Source: a virus | DNA: 64,000 nucleotides | IMG/VR virus record: IMGVR_UViG_3300047359_001782 | Location: 1 to 64,000 of that record | Direction: 5' to 3' (one strand) | Shown: piece after piece, positions 1-8,341 of the stretch | Layout: each line of letters starts with the position of its first letter | Position numbering within the stretch: position 1 is the stretch's first letter | Position numbers and translations under genes: made by a program | The notes under the pieces: generated by a model | The model's input: only the letters and a program-made list of their open reading frames with translations | What the model was told of the DNA's origin: nothing | The model's database searches: none

Positions 1-23
1 TTGGTTTAAAAATATTAAAAATT

Positions 24-314
24 TTAGAAAATAAACTCATCGTATGCGAATATAGGTTTGTTTGGGTTATCCATTCCACTAAATGTTCCAAGTGTGTTAT
101 ACTCGAAAAACTCTATTGCTTCTTCAGCAGTCATTCCATCGACTTTGCTAAGAGCATCAATGATCTTGTTTGCCGAATAAATAAGCACTCCGTTTGTATC
201 AAACCCAATGATTGCTCGATTGAAAGTCGATTGAGGTTCTAACACAATCGCATCTTCATTAAGTTCTGCGACTTGATCTAAAAAATAATCTTGTTCTGTC
301 AATTCTTTTGTCAT
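24..314 (-). CDS. conserved phage hypothetical protein (96 aa)
   Basis: Function unknown. It is an acidic soluble protein whose C-terminal half (a GFDTNGVLIYS-like stretch, then GMTAEEAIEFFEYN and a proline/tyrosine-rich tail) resembles a small uncharacterised family seen widely in phages and bacteria; I name no function. A sigma70-type promoter lies immediately upstream, with its -10 box ending 6 nt before the ATG, which supports this start and suggests a leaderless message. Confidence 0.7.
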   Translation of the reverse strand: MTKELTEQDYFLDQVAELNEDAIVLEPQSTFNRAIIGFDTNGVLIYSANKIIDALSKVDGMTAEEAIEFFEYNTLGTFSGMDNPNKPIFAYDEFIF

Positions 315-320
315 TCTAAT

Positions 321-349
321 ATCTTACTAAACTTGTTTGAGCTTGTCAA
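321..349 (-). promoter_or_regulatory. sigma70-type promoter for the 24-314 gene
   Basis: On the minus strand TTGACA (344-349), 17-bp spacer, TAAGAT (321-326). The -10 box ends 6 nt before the ATG at 314. It lies inside the end of the upstream gene. Confidence 0.75.
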
Positions 350-533
350 CAACCAAATTCATGCACTCTGATAATGTTGCATCGTCATCTACTTTTCTGA
401 TGTGAACACTAATTCTTTCATCATATTCAGTTTCTTCTGTTGGTAAAAAATGTAGCGTTGACATTTCATCCTTTAAAATGTTTTCAATATCTTCGGATGT
501 TAATCCTATTTCGATTTCGTATGACTTATTCAT
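327..533 (-). CDS. hypothetical protein (68 aa)
   Basis: Small acidic protein with no recognised domain. The start overlaps the end of the 60-aa gene upstream by 8 nt, so the two are probably translationally coupled. Confidence 0.6.
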   Translation of the reverse strand: MNKSYEIEIGLTSEDIENILKDEMSTLHFLPTEETEYDERISVHIRKVDDDATLSECMNLVVDKLKQV

Positions 534-708
534 TTAAAAAACTATCCTTCATTTTTTCATGTAAAACTTCCATTCTGCGAACCGCTCGCCTAATTGAATT
601 CCATTCCGCTTTTGAATGTTCATCTTCTATGTGACCAATAAGCATATAGTGGTGCATACAATCTAAAACTTTTTGTAATGCGTTTACTTCGTACTTTGTA
701 ACTTTCAT
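526..708 (-). CDS. hypothetical protein (60 aa)
   Basis: Small charged, helical-looking protein (LQKVLDCMHHYML..., RRAVRRMEVLHEKM) with no recognised family. It sits 3 nt downstream of the glycosylase-like gene and overlaps the next gene by 8 nt, so it is probably part of one operon. Confidence 0.6.
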   Translation of the reverse strand: MKVTKYEVNALQKVLDCMHHYMLIGHIEDEHSKAEWNSIRRAVRRMEVLHEKMKDSFLNE

Positions 709-711
709 AAA

Positions 712-1473
712 TTATCTTTCTAAGCAGTAACTCCAATAGCGAGAATTTCTTCTGCCTTGAACCTTGTTCCAATACATCTCTCTTGCGACATTAGGTGAAA
801 TGCCATACTTGTTGCAACGAGCAAGCCACTCGTTCTCCATCTTCTCGTAGACCTTGAGGCTACTTGCATGACCATTAGATAGATCATGCCCCATGAAACG
901 CAACAAATGAACATCTAAGCAACAAAGTTGTGATTCAGTTGGGTAGCTAAGTGCAAGAGCATAAGTTGTCTTTGCGTTACCTAACCCATAAATTTTTCCG
1001 ATTAAACGATTGCGACATTCTTGCCAAGTCTCATCGTCTTGTTTCTTGAATTGGTTTGGGTCTTCACGAAACTTGGTTGCTAACTCCCATAATCCACGCT
1101 CTCTACGCTCATACAAACCTACTTTAGCTTTAACAATCATTTGCTTGAGCTTGTCTTTGGATATAGTCCAAGAAAGATCACTCATGGCAACTTCGTAACC
1201 TCGCACATTGCTCTCCCAAGTAGTATGAACGCTCATAATTGCAAATACCCAACGAGCAAACATTTCTGAATCGTCTTGAGGAATAAGGTTAGTCCAATAA
1301 TCAGTCTCACTTTTGACTGAACCAAATCTAAGATTGGCAAAGAATTGATCTACATCTTTGTGGGGATTCTCTTCTCGTTCTGCTTTAGCGGTTTCAAGAA
1401 GGTTTTTAACAGGAGTGATGGACTCGACTAAATCGAGAGCTTTATCTTTCAATGTATCTTGTGCAATATTCAT
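712..1473 (-). CDS. HhH-GPD superfamily DNA glycosylase-like protein
   Basis: Candidate base-excision repair glycosylase/lyase (253 aa). A helix-hairpin-helix signature GLGNAK is at residues 163-168, followed about 20 residues later by LDVH with Asp187. This matches the Lys/Asp pair of EndoIII/OGG1-type enzymes, although the Lys sits one residue later than in EndoIII (GVGRK). A Cys pair (CC, 184-185) precedes the Asp; I see no FeS loop of the EndoIII type. The long N-terminal helical domain is unlike E. coli Nth. The substrate cannot be told from sequence. A promoter lies just upstream. Confidence 0.7.
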   Translation of the reverse strand: MNIAQDTLKDKALDLVESITPVKNLLETAKAEREENPHKDVDQFFANLRFGSVKSETDYWTNLIPQDDSEMFARWVFAIMSVHTTWESNVRGYEVAMSDLSWTISKDKLKQMIVKAKVGLYERRERGLWELATKFREDPNQFKKQDDETWQECRNRLIGKIYGLGNAKTTYALALSYPTESQLCCLDVHLLRFMGHDLSNGHASSLKVYEKMENEWLARCNKYGISPNVAREMYWNKVQGRRNSRYWSYCLER

Positions 1474-1480
1474 GATTATA

Positions 1481-1508
1481 AGTATGACAGATTCGCAAGG
1501 AATGTCAA
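1481..1508 (-). promoter_or_regulatory. sigma70-type promoter for the glycosylase-like gene
   Basis: On the minus strand TTGACA (1503-1508), 16-bp spacer, CATACT (1481-1486). The -10 box ends 7 nt before the ATG at 1473. It is the only one of the set with a 16-bp spacer. Confidence 0.6.
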
Positions 1509-1549
1509 GAGTTTTTTTCTTTTAATTTAAGTCTTTGTTTATCAATGTT

Positions 1550-1957
1550 TTATATCTCGGCAAAATCGAAAATAACAGGTTCTCCATTTAGATACCCACA
1601 ATTTCCTTCCCAAATATCGTAATCGCAACAAGAATCTTGTCCAATTAAGTCAGCTATATCGTTTCTTGCTTCTTCTGAATTTTCTGTATCTGCTCTTTGT
1701 TGTATCACAATTCTTTCGTCAATATAATATGGTTTAATGTAAAAATTTTTTAGTTTACTTGGCAACTTTGCAAATTCATCGTTAAGGGAACGAGCGATCT
1801 TGATAACATAACCCAACTTATTTTTTGAGTAAATTGACTTATAACTACCTTGATCTATCTCGTTGAACCCTTGAACGATTATTTGCTTTCTGAATTCTTC
1901 AGTATTTCTATTAAGTCCCAAGTAAAGGCTTAATGCCTTTGCCTTGGTGAACCTCAT
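1550..1957 (-). CDS. small protein-kinase-like fold protein
   Basis: 135-aa protein resembling a stripped-down kinase/ATP-grasp-like domain. There is a beta-rich YVIKIARS segment around residues 49-56, then a hydrophobic Q-R hinge-like segment, and a C-terminal WEGNCGYLNGEPVIFDFAEI that mimics the N-x(n)-DFG end of a kinase catalytic core (DFA here). The N-lobe glycine loop is only weakly visible, so activity is doubtful. It overlaps the upstream gene by one base. Confidence 0.4.
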   Translation of the reverse strand: MRFTKAKALSLYLGLNRNTEEFRKQIIVQGFNEIDQGSYKSIYSKNKLGYVIKIARSLNDEFAKLPSKLKNFYIKPYYIDERIVIQQRADTENSEEARNDIADLIGQDSCCDYDIWEGNCGYLNGEPVIFDFAEI

Positions 1958-2208
1958 TACGAGACTCCAATAAGAGTATCATGGATCATGTGACGAGTCT
2001 TATAATCCAAGATTCTGCCTTCTTCATCTTGTGGTAAATCATTCAGAATTTCTTGAAGATCAAGTCCGAGAACTTCGCACATACAAGCAATCTTGCGGTA
2101 AATACCAATCTCTTTGTATTTCAAGATTGCCCATACTGAATCGACTTGAGCTTCATTCGCTTGAGATATTACATCAAGCAACTTTGTATTTGTTGTAGTG
2201 TTATTCAT
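1957..2208 (-). CDS. hypothetical protein (83 aa)
   Basis: Unrecognised helical protein. An upstream in-frame start (2247) would overlap the rIIB-like gene; the ATG at 2208 leaves 17 nt and is preferred. Its last base overlaps the following gene. Confidence 0.6.
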   Translation of the reverse strand: MNNTTTNTKLLDVISQANEAQVDSVWAILKYKEIGIYRKIACMCEVLGLDLQEILNDLPQDEEGRILDYKTRHMIHDTLIGVS

Positions 2209-2225
2209 AATAATTTTTCTTTTAA

Positions 2226-3311
2226 TTAAATTGGTTCTACTCTCCACATTGATCTTGGTCTACCAAATTCTTCACAAACATAGTACCCTAGATCAGTAAC
2301 AATGTCAAGTATTTCCCCACAAGTTAATTCAGAACCTTTCATTCTGCTTTGAATCTGTTTTAGACTTGGATAATCACCATCCTCATGTTTATTCTCTATA
2401 TAATTTCTTATAGCTAAAGCATCTGAAGACATTTCATCTTCATCATAACAATCGCAACTACCACAATCTCCACTACAACCCTCATCTTCATCTGAATCAG
2501 AATCTTCTACGCTTCCATAGATAGGCTTATTAGCCTCGTAGACAGGTCTATTTAGCTCTACTCTAGTATCGGTAATGTCTGCCACTACCTCGTACTTTGA
2601 AACACGCAACTTCTGAAAGTCACAATCAGTTGGAACTGATACCGCATCACATGGATCAAATTTAACGACAAGTAATTTACCATTTTGCCCTGCCCAATTA
2701 TTAGCATAATCGTATGAACCAACATGAAGACCAAAAGAACAATGATTGTCCTTGTTATCGTCAACACATCTACGAGCGACTTCGATAGTCTCTCCGACTC
2801 CGTTGAAGATTTGATGATTACCATTAGTCTTGCCTTGTAATACAAGAGTATCCGCATTACCTGTTTGTGACCAATAGTCACCTTGAACACCCTTGTAACC
2901 TAAAACCATACCATCTTCATCACTTGGCAATGATTTGTAGCTCAAGAATGTATAGAGTTCATTAACAGAATTAGCACTTGGATTAGCTTGCAATCGCTTA
3001 ATGAAATTTACAAGCGGAGCAGAATCCTTCATGCCGTTACGAAGCATTTCGATAAGTTTATCGACAACAACACCATGTAGTCTATGACCTTTGTAGTAAA
3101 CTACTTCGTCACGCACTTCAATGTCTCCTTCGACAAAATTCTCTACCGACTTCTTAATGTCAATTAAATCTCCAAGGTCTTCGTATCTAGCATCATAAAT
3201 TGCTTTACGAGCAAGAGTGAAATTAGGATGATCTTTGCGAAGCGTATATGGCTTGCCATCCCAAAAGATCGTTAGTGAATTTTCGCTTAATGTATATGGT
3301 ACTTTCTTCAT
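2226..3311 (-). CDS. rIIB: rIIB-like protein
   Basis: 361-aa protein of the T4 rIIB family. It has the family's central block (RLQANPSANSVNELYTFLS, then DEDGMVLGYKGV) and the VDDN...CSFGLHVGSYDYA...VVKFDPCDAVSVP core at about residues 100-235. A Cys/Asp/Glu-rich linker (SDSDEDEGCSGDCGSCDCYDEDE, about 265-292) precedes a C-terminal winged-helix-like segment. In T4, rIIA and rIIB act at the membrane against exclusion by lambda Rex; the exact biochemistry is unknown. It directly follows the rIIA-like gene and also has its own strong promoter. Confidence 0.85.
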   Translation of the reverse strand: MKKVPYTLSENSLTIFWDGKPYTLRKDHPNFTLARKAIYDARYEDLGDLIDIKKSVENFVEGDIEVRDEVVYYKGHRLHGVVVDKLIEMLRNGMKDSAPLVNFIKRLQANPSANSVNELYTFLSYKSLPSDEDGMVLGYKGVQGDYWSQTGNADTLVLQGKTNGNHQIFNGVGETIEVARRCVDDNKDNHCSFGLHVGSYDYANNWAGQNGKLLVVKFDPCDAVSVPTDCDFQKLRVSKYEVVADITDTRVELNRPVYEANKPIYGSVEDSDSDEDEGCSGDCGSCDCYDEDEMSSDALAIRNYIENKHEDGDYPSLKQIQSRMKGSELTCGEILDIVTDLGYYVCEEFGRPRSMWRVEPI

Positions 3312-3319
3312 AGTAAATA

Positions 3320-3348
3320 ATTATAGTTTATAATTGAATAGTTGTCAA
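3320..3348 (-). promoter_or_regulatory. consensus sigma70 promoter for rIIB
   Basis: On the minus strand TTGACA (3343-3348), 17-bp spacer, TATAAT (3320-3325): a perfect match in both boxes. The -10 box ends 8 nt before the rIIB ATG. It lies between rIIA and rIIB, just short of the rIIA stop. Confidence 0.9.
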
Positions 3349-3349
3349 G

Positions 3350-5635
3350 TTAAATTCTGTCACAATCTTTAATATAGTTGATAATATCTTCATTTGTCTC
3401 CTTGTCGTTTGATCCATAGGTATTTACACTTTTGCAAGCATACTTTAGCATTGGATATTTTGTTTTAATTGAATTAATATCTTTATAGAATTGCTTTGCA
3501 GTAAAGCCACTATCAAGATTGAATTGTAGCCAATCTTTGTGATTGCTTGATAGATAATTAACCAACTTCACGCACACGCTACTAGCGTTATTATGCACGA
3601 TTGACTTTATATCATCATGTACATGACATAGTATATGGTTGTTGTCAAAATGCTCTGTTAAGCGAAGAGACGCACTATTAAAAATCTTGCCAATATCATA
3701 TTGAAGGTTCGCTATCTCATGCTTCTTTCCATCATCATTTACAAGTCTTACTTTGTACGCTTTCTTCGCTTGCTTGAGGTTTTGCTTGAGGTAATTCTTT
3801 GCGAATTGCACATAAAAATCTGTGATACTAACCCAAGAATCAGAATCTAATTTAGATACATCTCCACTGCGAACACCGAATAATCGAAAAGATTTTTCTT
3901 GCGAATTCTCTTCTGCGTGTTGTCTAATGAACAACATTCTTTTCTGCATTATATCAAGATCAATAGCATCTCCTTCAATGTCAATCTTGTAATTTTTGAT
4001 AGGAACATAAATAAATTTTCCATCAACTAATCCATCAGATTTTTTCTTGCCTTGCAGTTTAGAAATATCTTCATCAACGCTTTTCCAATAGTCTGCATTA
4101 CGATATATGTGATCTCTATCTCTCATTTCAAATAGCTGAATGTCTGCACGACTACCATTACTTTTGCGTACTCCACTACGCAATGGCTTTTGCTTTTCTA
4201 CTTGAGAAGTATATCTAATATGCTTTTCGTCTATCATGTCAAAACACCAATCATCATACAAAATTCTTTGTTTAATTGCATTAGTTTTTGGATAGATAAA
4301 GAATATGGTTTCGAGTTCAGAATCTTCTGCGAATAGAGTTCTTGCTCTCAAGTTGTTGCCATGAGAAGACTCAATATCTTGAATGAGAAATAAAGAATTA
4401 TCTTGACAATGAACACGACTTGTTTTCTGCGAACGAACCCTAAATCCATCTCTCGCATCTTTGTCTGATTCTCGATCTGTTTGCGTAATAATGCAATCCT
4501 CATGGTCTTGATGACCTCTGTAAAAAGAAGATGAATTAATTTGCAACCCATTCCATGTGAAAGAATTCTCGAAAATAGAACGCATTTGATGAGGCATTGA
4601 ATTTACAATTCTAGCATAGTTTCTCATTGCTTCCCATAAGTCTTCGGAATTAGCTAATTTTTCTTTTGCGATTGCTTGTACTTCTTCGCAAGTTTTAACT
4701 AATGCTTCCACAAGAGTTTTTTGCGTTGACTTATTGTATTCTAATGCTTCACGACTATGATGCAATTTTACTGCACCTAAAGGTAATCGCAGATAAAAAT
4801 TACTTTGTTTAAGTAAGTTGCGAATAATATCTAACTTTCTCGCATCATCTTTGATAAAATTTTCAACTAGAATAGATTGCGGATCAAGAGGATACGCAAC
4901 TCTACCCATGATGATATGAGAAGAACCATAATAATTGTAATCGTAGCGATCATCTTGAAGGAAAAACCATTCCTTGTTTTTGCTTGACAATGCGAATTCT
5001 TTCTTATTGATAAAATTATCTTCAACACCAAGAAACTTTGGCATCTCTTCATCCGAAAAGAATCTGAAGAACTTTGCAGTATCTTCTCTGAAAGCAGAAA
5101 TATCTGACTCTGCAACTGCAACTTCGATAGATAGTCCTGTTGGTTCAGAAGATTTCTCTTCATGTAATTTTACAATCTTGGTATCATCGTGTTCATCTAC
5201 AAAAATATTGTATGATGTTTTCTTTCCACCATGATAGGATACGCAGGTGAAGTTATCTCCATAAGAAAGAGGAGCGAATTTACCGATACCAAATGCACCA
5301 ATATAATTATTCGATTCTCTTTTGGTTGATTTGCCATACTTAGAATACAAACCAAAAACATCTTCTTGGCTCAATCCACCGCCAAAATCACGAACCGAAA
5401 AAGTTGGATTCATGTTGCTTGGCAATACAATTTCAATCTTACGCTTAGAATTTGCTTCTGTATTCGCATCTAGTGCGTTAGCACTAATCTCACGAATAAC
5501 CGCAAGGCGAGTGTTAGAGTAGTTGTTTCGCAAGAGCGAGGCAACATAACGCATATCTTCTGCATCAATCGTACAATTTACTGAATCAAAATCGTGTGAC
5601 TGAACAATAGTTTTTTGTGTTTTTTCAATTATCAT
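3350..5635 (-). CDS. rIIA: rIIA-like GHKL ATPase
   Basis: 761-aa homolog of T4 rIIA. The N-terminus holds a GHKL (Hsp90/MutL/histidine kinase) ATP site: REISANALDAN at 48-58 (Glu49 and Asn53), DFGGG at 83-87, and the lid GAFGIGK at 113-119. The remainder is a long variable region. The rIIA/rIIB pair is associated with defence against host exclusion systems and with lysis phenotypes in T4. It has its own perfect promoter with a 33-nt leader, one of the few genes here with a leader. Confidence 0.87.
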   Translation of the reverse strand: MIIEKTQKTIVQSHDFDSVNCTIDAEDMRYVASLLRNNYSNTRLAVIREISANALDANTEANSKRKIEIVLPSNMNPTFSVRDFGGGLSQEDVFGLYSKYGKSTKRESNNYIGAFGIGKFAPLSYGDNFTCVSYHGGKKTSYNIFVDEHDDTKIVKLHEEKSSEPTGLSIEVAVAESDISAFREDTAKFFRFFSDEEMPKFLGVEDNFINKKEFALSSKNKEWFFLQDDRYDYNYYGSSHIIMGRVAYPLDPQSILVENFIKDDARKLDIIRNLLKQSNFYLRLPLGAVKLHHSREALEYNKSTQKTLVEALVKTCEEVQAIAKEKLANSEDLWEAMRNYARIVNSMPHQMRSIFENSFTWNGLQINSSSFYRGHQDHEDCIITQTDRESDKDARDGFRVRSQKTSRVHCQDNSLFLIQDIESSHGNNLRARTLFAEDSELETIFFIYPKTNAIKQRILYDDWCFDMIDEKHIRYTSQVEKQKPLRSGVRKSNGSRADIQLFEMRDRDHIYRNADYWKSVDEDISKLQGKKKSDGLVDGKFIYVPIKNYKIDIEGDAIDLDIMQKRMLFIRQHAEENSQEKSFRLFGVRSGDVSKLDSDSWVSITDFYVQFAKNYLKQNLKQAKKAYKVRLVNDDGKKHEIANLQYDIGKIFNSASLRLTEHFDNNHILCHVHDDIKSIVHNNASSVCVKLVNYLSSNHKDWLQFNLDSGFTAKQFYKDINSIKTKYPMLKYACKSVNTYGSNDKETNEDIINYIKDCDRI

Positions 5636-5668
5636 TTTTCAATTAGGTTTTCTGTTAAACAAGACTCT

Positions 5669-5697
5669 ATTATAATATAGGTTAAAAAGGTTGTCAA
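5669..5697 (-). promoter_or_regulatory. consensus sigma70 promoter for rIIA
   Basis: On the minus strand TTGACA (5692-5697), 17-bp spacer, TATAAT (5669-5674). The -10 box is 33 nt from the rIIA ATG. Confidence 0.9.
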
Positions 5698-5705
5698 GAA
5701 AAAAG

Positions 5706-5930
5706 TTACTGCAATCTTCCGTTGCCATCTAAAACATTCCGCAAGCAACTTGATTGACCCTTCCTTGAGGTCATTGATTTTGCTTGATTAAAACTCTCCG
5801 CACTAGCGTATTGAACTAAAATTGGAGTGCTTTTATCTAAATAAACCATCATACCCTTGCGAGGTTGTGATGCTAACTCTTTTTCATGCTTCGCAATCGA
5901 AGCGTTCATGTCTGCAATAAAATCTGTCAT
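5706..5930 (-). CDS. hypothetical protein (74 aa)
   Basis: No recognised domain; basic C-terminus. A TTGACA at 5960-5965 lies upstream but has only a weak -10 (TAGTTT at 17 bp), so a promoter is possible but not certain. Confidence 0.6.
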   Translation of the reverse strand: MTDFIADMNASIAKHEKELASQPRKGMMVYLDKSTPILVQYASAESFNQAKSMTSRKGQSSCLRNVLDGNGRLQ

Positions 5931-5944
5931 GCTATTAAACTAAA

Positions 5945-6358
5945 TTAATTTTCGGATGTTGTCAAGCCTTTTTTTTGAAGTTCATCTACCAATTCGTAAA
6001 TTCCCCCATAATAATACTCTAGGTTGTATTGCTCTGCGAATTTTTTAGCTAAAGAAACAAAACTATCTGCTCGATCAAAAGATTCGTATATGTCTGCATC
6101 TTCATACCAAGATTCGTAGGCTGAAATCATCAACTCGAAAGTTCCATCGAATCGCAATTTTTTTTCCATCCATTTAGGTACATTTTCTCCACCTTTTTCG
6201 TAAAGCTCAACTTGACCTAGATGGTCGGGATAAAACTTCATGTGCTTCTTAACAGGTGAATTCATTATCCACCTCTCAAAAATTTCACAAAGTTCCCAAT
6301 TATCCTCTTGTGTTTTATTTGTTCTTCTAAAAAATACTGAATGTGCTTCTCCGCTCAT
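5945..6358 (-). CDS. hypothetical protein (137 aa)
   Basis: Aromatic-rich acidic protein (ESWYEDADIYESF, YNLEYYYGGIYELVDEL) of unknown role. The start is supported by a promoter whose -10 ends 6 nt upstream. Confidence 0.65.
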   Translation of the reverse strand: MSGEAHSVFFRRTNKTQEDNWELCEIFERWIMNSPVKKHMKFYPDHLGQVELYEKGGENVPKWMEKKLRFDGTFELMISAYESWYEDADIYESFDRADSFVSLAKKFAEQYNLEYYYGGIYELVDELQKKGLTTSEN

Positions 6359-6364
6359 TCTTAA

Positions 6365-6393
6365 AGTATTGCAGAATCAAAACTACTTGTCAA
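6365..6393 (-). promoter_or_regulatory. sigma70-type promoter for the 5945-6358 gene
   Basis: On the minus strand TTGACA (6388-6393), 17-bp spacer, AATACT (6365-6370); 6 nt from the ATG. Confidence 0.7.
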
Positions 6394-6398
6394 GCTTT

Positions 6399-6596
6399 TT
6401 ATGTAAAGTCTTTATCTTCAAGGATTTCCGAAAGTTTTTTATCGAATAGTTTTGCAAATTTTTCGTGAGCATCAGCAAATCCTTTGTCGTACCCATCTTG
6501 CCATAACTGCAAATCTTTTTTTGTGCAATTATTTTTTGAGTCGTTTTTGCCTCGCTCATAATAAATGTGTTCAACTATTGATTCATCCATGTTCAT
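6399..6596 (-). CDS. small protein with GYDKGFADA motif (65 aa)
   Basis: Unknown function. It shares a G-Y-D-K-G-[FW]-[AS]-D-A-x-E-x-[FL]-A-K motif with the 66-aa protein at 9614-9814, so the two are paralogs. The reading frame was chosen over an overlapping one (6383-6574) because of this motif and because its start overlaps the previous gene by 14 nt. Confidence 0.6.
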   Translation of the reverse strand: MNMDESIVEHIYYERGKNDSKNNCTKKDLQLWQDGYDKGFADAHEKFAKLFDKKLSEILEDKDFT

Positions 6597-6819
6597 TATT
6601 TAGTATATCACTTTCGTCAATCCATTTATTTGAGAATGGACATTTTCTTTCTAGTTTTACTAATTTAATATTCCAATGTTTGGCATCCATCATTTCGTGT
6701 TGATATTCTAATGCTTCTTCTGCATTATGAGCCATATAATAATGGTAATTGTGCCCTACTGAATTTCCGCTAATATACTCTATGCGAAACTCATATAATC
6801 TTTCCTTTTGTTCTGCCAT
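6583..6819 (-). CDS. hypothetical protein (78 aa)
   Basis: Contains YHYYMAHNAEEALEYQHEM, which resembles short phage proteins with an AxxAxEAL segment. No function known. Both ends overlap neighbouring genes. Confidence 0.55.
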   Translation of the reverse strand: MAEQKERLYEFRIEYISGNSVGHNYHYYMAHNAEEALEYQHEMMDAKHWNIKLVKLERKCPFSNKWIDESDILNNEHG

Positions 6820-7177
6820 AATAATGCCAAATAATATGTCCTAGTATTTCTATTTCATTTAACTTTGGTGGAGCTAATACTTCTAAATTTATTATATCTT
6901 CCACTTTTAGATTTTCTAATGACAATATCTCATCGCTTTCTTCTTCAATAAAATTCGCATCATACTCTCCATCTTCTAATTCAGTAAGAATGAATGATTT
7001 AGCTATATTGTTTTTTTCTTGAGATTGTCTTATTTTTTTTATTAAATTATGTATATCAAGGGAAAGTTCTATTACCTTGTGATCTTTTTCTTTTTTAAGA
7101 TAAGTTTTATATATCTGATTAAAGATAGTTTTATATGATTTTCCTTTTAATAAATCTCTGAATGTAGGTATAACCAT
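6791..7177 (-). CDS. hypothetical protein (128 aa)
   Basis: N-terminus PTFRDLLKGKSYKTIFNQIYKTYL followed by a helical region. It may resemble an uncharacterised bacterial family that starts with the same FxxLL...I...Y pattern (I think DUF6557, unverified). The start carries the GTGTA element exactly 14 nt before the ATG. Confidence 0.6.
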   Translation of the reverse strand: MVIPTFRDLLKGKSYKTIFNQIYKTYLKKEKDHKVIELSLDIHNLIKKIRQSQEKNNIAKSFILTELEDGEYDANFIEEESDEILSLENLKVEDIINLEVLAPPKLNEIEILGHIIWHYYGRTKGKII

Positions 7178-7186
7178 ATAAATATT

Positions 7187-7191
7187 TACAC
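7187..7191 (-). promoter_or_regulatory. GTGTA element, 14 nt before ATG 7177
   Basis: Minus strand reads GTGTAAATATTTAT then ATG. It is one of ten such elements placed 14-15 nt upstream of a start codon in this window. Confidence 0.55.
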
Positions 7192-7195
7192 ATAA

Positions 7196-7381
7196 TTAGT
7201 ATAAATTCTGATCGCTCCAATAAAGATTCCCAAATAAAACTAAATCTACTGAATCTCCGTTGTCTATTTCGATTCCAACCGCATCTCCTTCATTTACTAC
7301 TTCGTCCGTATCTTGGTAAAAAAATTCTTCTACTTCGCTTGCGGAAACTATTTGCCAATTATTTGTATCTTTCATATTCAT
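7196..7381 (-). CDS. hypothetical acidic protein (61 aa)
   Basis: Very acidic small protein (DTDEVVNEGDAVGIEIDNGDS). No function recognised. Overlaps the upstream gene by 4 nt. Confidence 0.55.
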   Translation of the reverse strand: MNMKDTNNWQIVSASEVEEFFYQDTDEVVNEGDAVGIEIDNGDSVDLVLFGNLYWSDQNLY

Positions 7382-7641
7382 AAATCTATATCTAGGTTTT
7401 CGTATTTTTTAAGGTCTAAATATTCATATAACCAATGACCGAATTCTTGTAAGTCATATAAAAATCTTTTCGGATTATCTTGTTTGCTCCAAAATAATTC
7501 TTGGTCAATTAATAATTCATGTCGTTTATTTATTTCGTCTAATTGTTCGATGGAAGGGTTTAATTTTTCTATTTGAGAGTAAATTAAATTAATTGCTTGC
7601 ATCGTCACACTGATTTTATCATTGACATTATATTTATTCAT
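7378..7641 (-). CDS. hypothetical protein (87 aa)
   Basis: Unrecognised helical protein. The ATG overlaps the stop codon of the 55-aa gene upstream by one base (TAATG), indicating coupling. Confidence 0.6.
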   Translation of the reverse strand: MNKYNVNDKISVTMQAINLIYSQIEKLNPSIEQLDEINKRHELLIDQELFWSKQDNPKRFLYDLQEFGHWLYEYLDLKKYENLDIDL

Positions 7642-7808
7642 TAATCTAAATTAGTTATAACGCTCACCGCTTCTTCAACAAGTTCATTTATATGTTTAAA
7701 TAAATTTTCTTCTAACTTATTTGCTAATATTTTGCGAGCAGATTCGCTTTGTAAATTAATCTGAGAGTCTTGAAAAGACTCCAAAGTTTGCATTATTATT
7801 TCGTTCAT
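7641..7808 (-). CDS. hypothetical microprotein (55 aa)
   Basis: Short acidic ORF (MNEIIMQTLESFQDSQ...EEAVSVITNLD). It is supported by a strong promoter with the -10 box ending 7 nt before the ATG, and by a one-base stop/start overlap with the next gene. It is probably the lead gene of the operon running down to about 6.4 kb. Confidence 0.65.
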   Translation of the reverse strand: MNEIIMQTLESFQDSQINLQSESARKILANKLEENLFKHINELVEEAVSVITNLD

Positions 7809-7815
7809 AGTATTT

Positions 7816-7844
7816 AGTATATCATGTATTTATTTATTTGTCAA
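7816..7844 (-). promoter_or_regulatory. sigma70 promoter for the 7641-7808 operon
   Basis: On the minus strand TTGACA (7839-7844), 17-bp spacer, TATACT (7816-7821). Confidence 0.85.
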
Positions 7845-8070
7845 TAGGATAATCGTCAAATTCATCAGATTCAGGATCAAATTCAGGAAAAAGATAACTT
7901 AATTGAGTTCCATCGTCTTCTTCTGCCATAAGTGCTTCATATCTTATTTGACCTGCAACTTCATGCCAAAGACCTTGAACCATTATATTATTTTGAAAAT
8001 TAGGTTTAAATGTTTCAAACATATGAAATGATACATATCTTCTACTCTTCTCTCCAACATCCATTGTCAT
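7834..8070 (-). CDS. hypothetical protein (78 aa)
   Basis: Acidic C-terminus (FPEFDPESDEFDDYPIDK). The frame extends to a TTG at 8091, but ATG 8070 is preferred; ATG 8064 is also possible. The start overlaps the end of the 99-aa gene. Confidence 0.55.
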   Translation of the reverse strand: MTMDVGEKSRRYVSFHMFETFKPNFQNNIMVQGLWHEVAGQIRYEALMAEEDDGTQLSYLFPEFDPESDEFDDYPIDK

Positions 8071-8341
8071 AATCTTCTGTACATAAAGCAAGAGATTCTA
8101 AATCATAAATAGATTGAGTCATCGTATGAAAACAATGCCTATCATCCATTTCTCTCCATATTTTTTGTACGACATTATTTCGCTCGGATGTATTTATATT
8201 TGAACTGACTTGCTGAACAATTGGTCTCCAAAATTTATAAGATACTCTTTTCCTTATTTGTTTTTTAGTATGTCGTAATTCAATACCTTTATTTGTGAAA
8301 AAGTCTTTTATCTCTAATAAATTAAATCTTACTTTTTTCAT
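8042..8341 (-). CDS. hypothetical protein (99 aa)
   Basis: Basic N-terminal half (MKKVRFNLLEIKDFF..., KKQIRKRVSYKFWRP) and mixed C-terminal half. No recognised family. Its ATG overlaps the stop of a 25-aa membrane ORF (ATGA). Confidence 0.55.
   Translation of the reverse strand: MKKVRFNLLEIKDFFTNKGIELRHTKKQIRKRVSYKFWRPIVQQVSSNINTSERNNVVQKIWREMDDRHCFHTMTQSIYDLESLALCTEDYDNGCWREE

Noticed and set aside
5941-5965. Promoter for the 5706-5930 gene
   Set aside because: TTGACA is present but the best -10 at 17 bp (TAGTTT) is too weak to call.
6383-6574. Alternative 63-codon ORF overlapping 6399-6596
   Set aside because: The other frame carries the GYDKG motif found in a paralog and overlaps its neighbour in the usual way.
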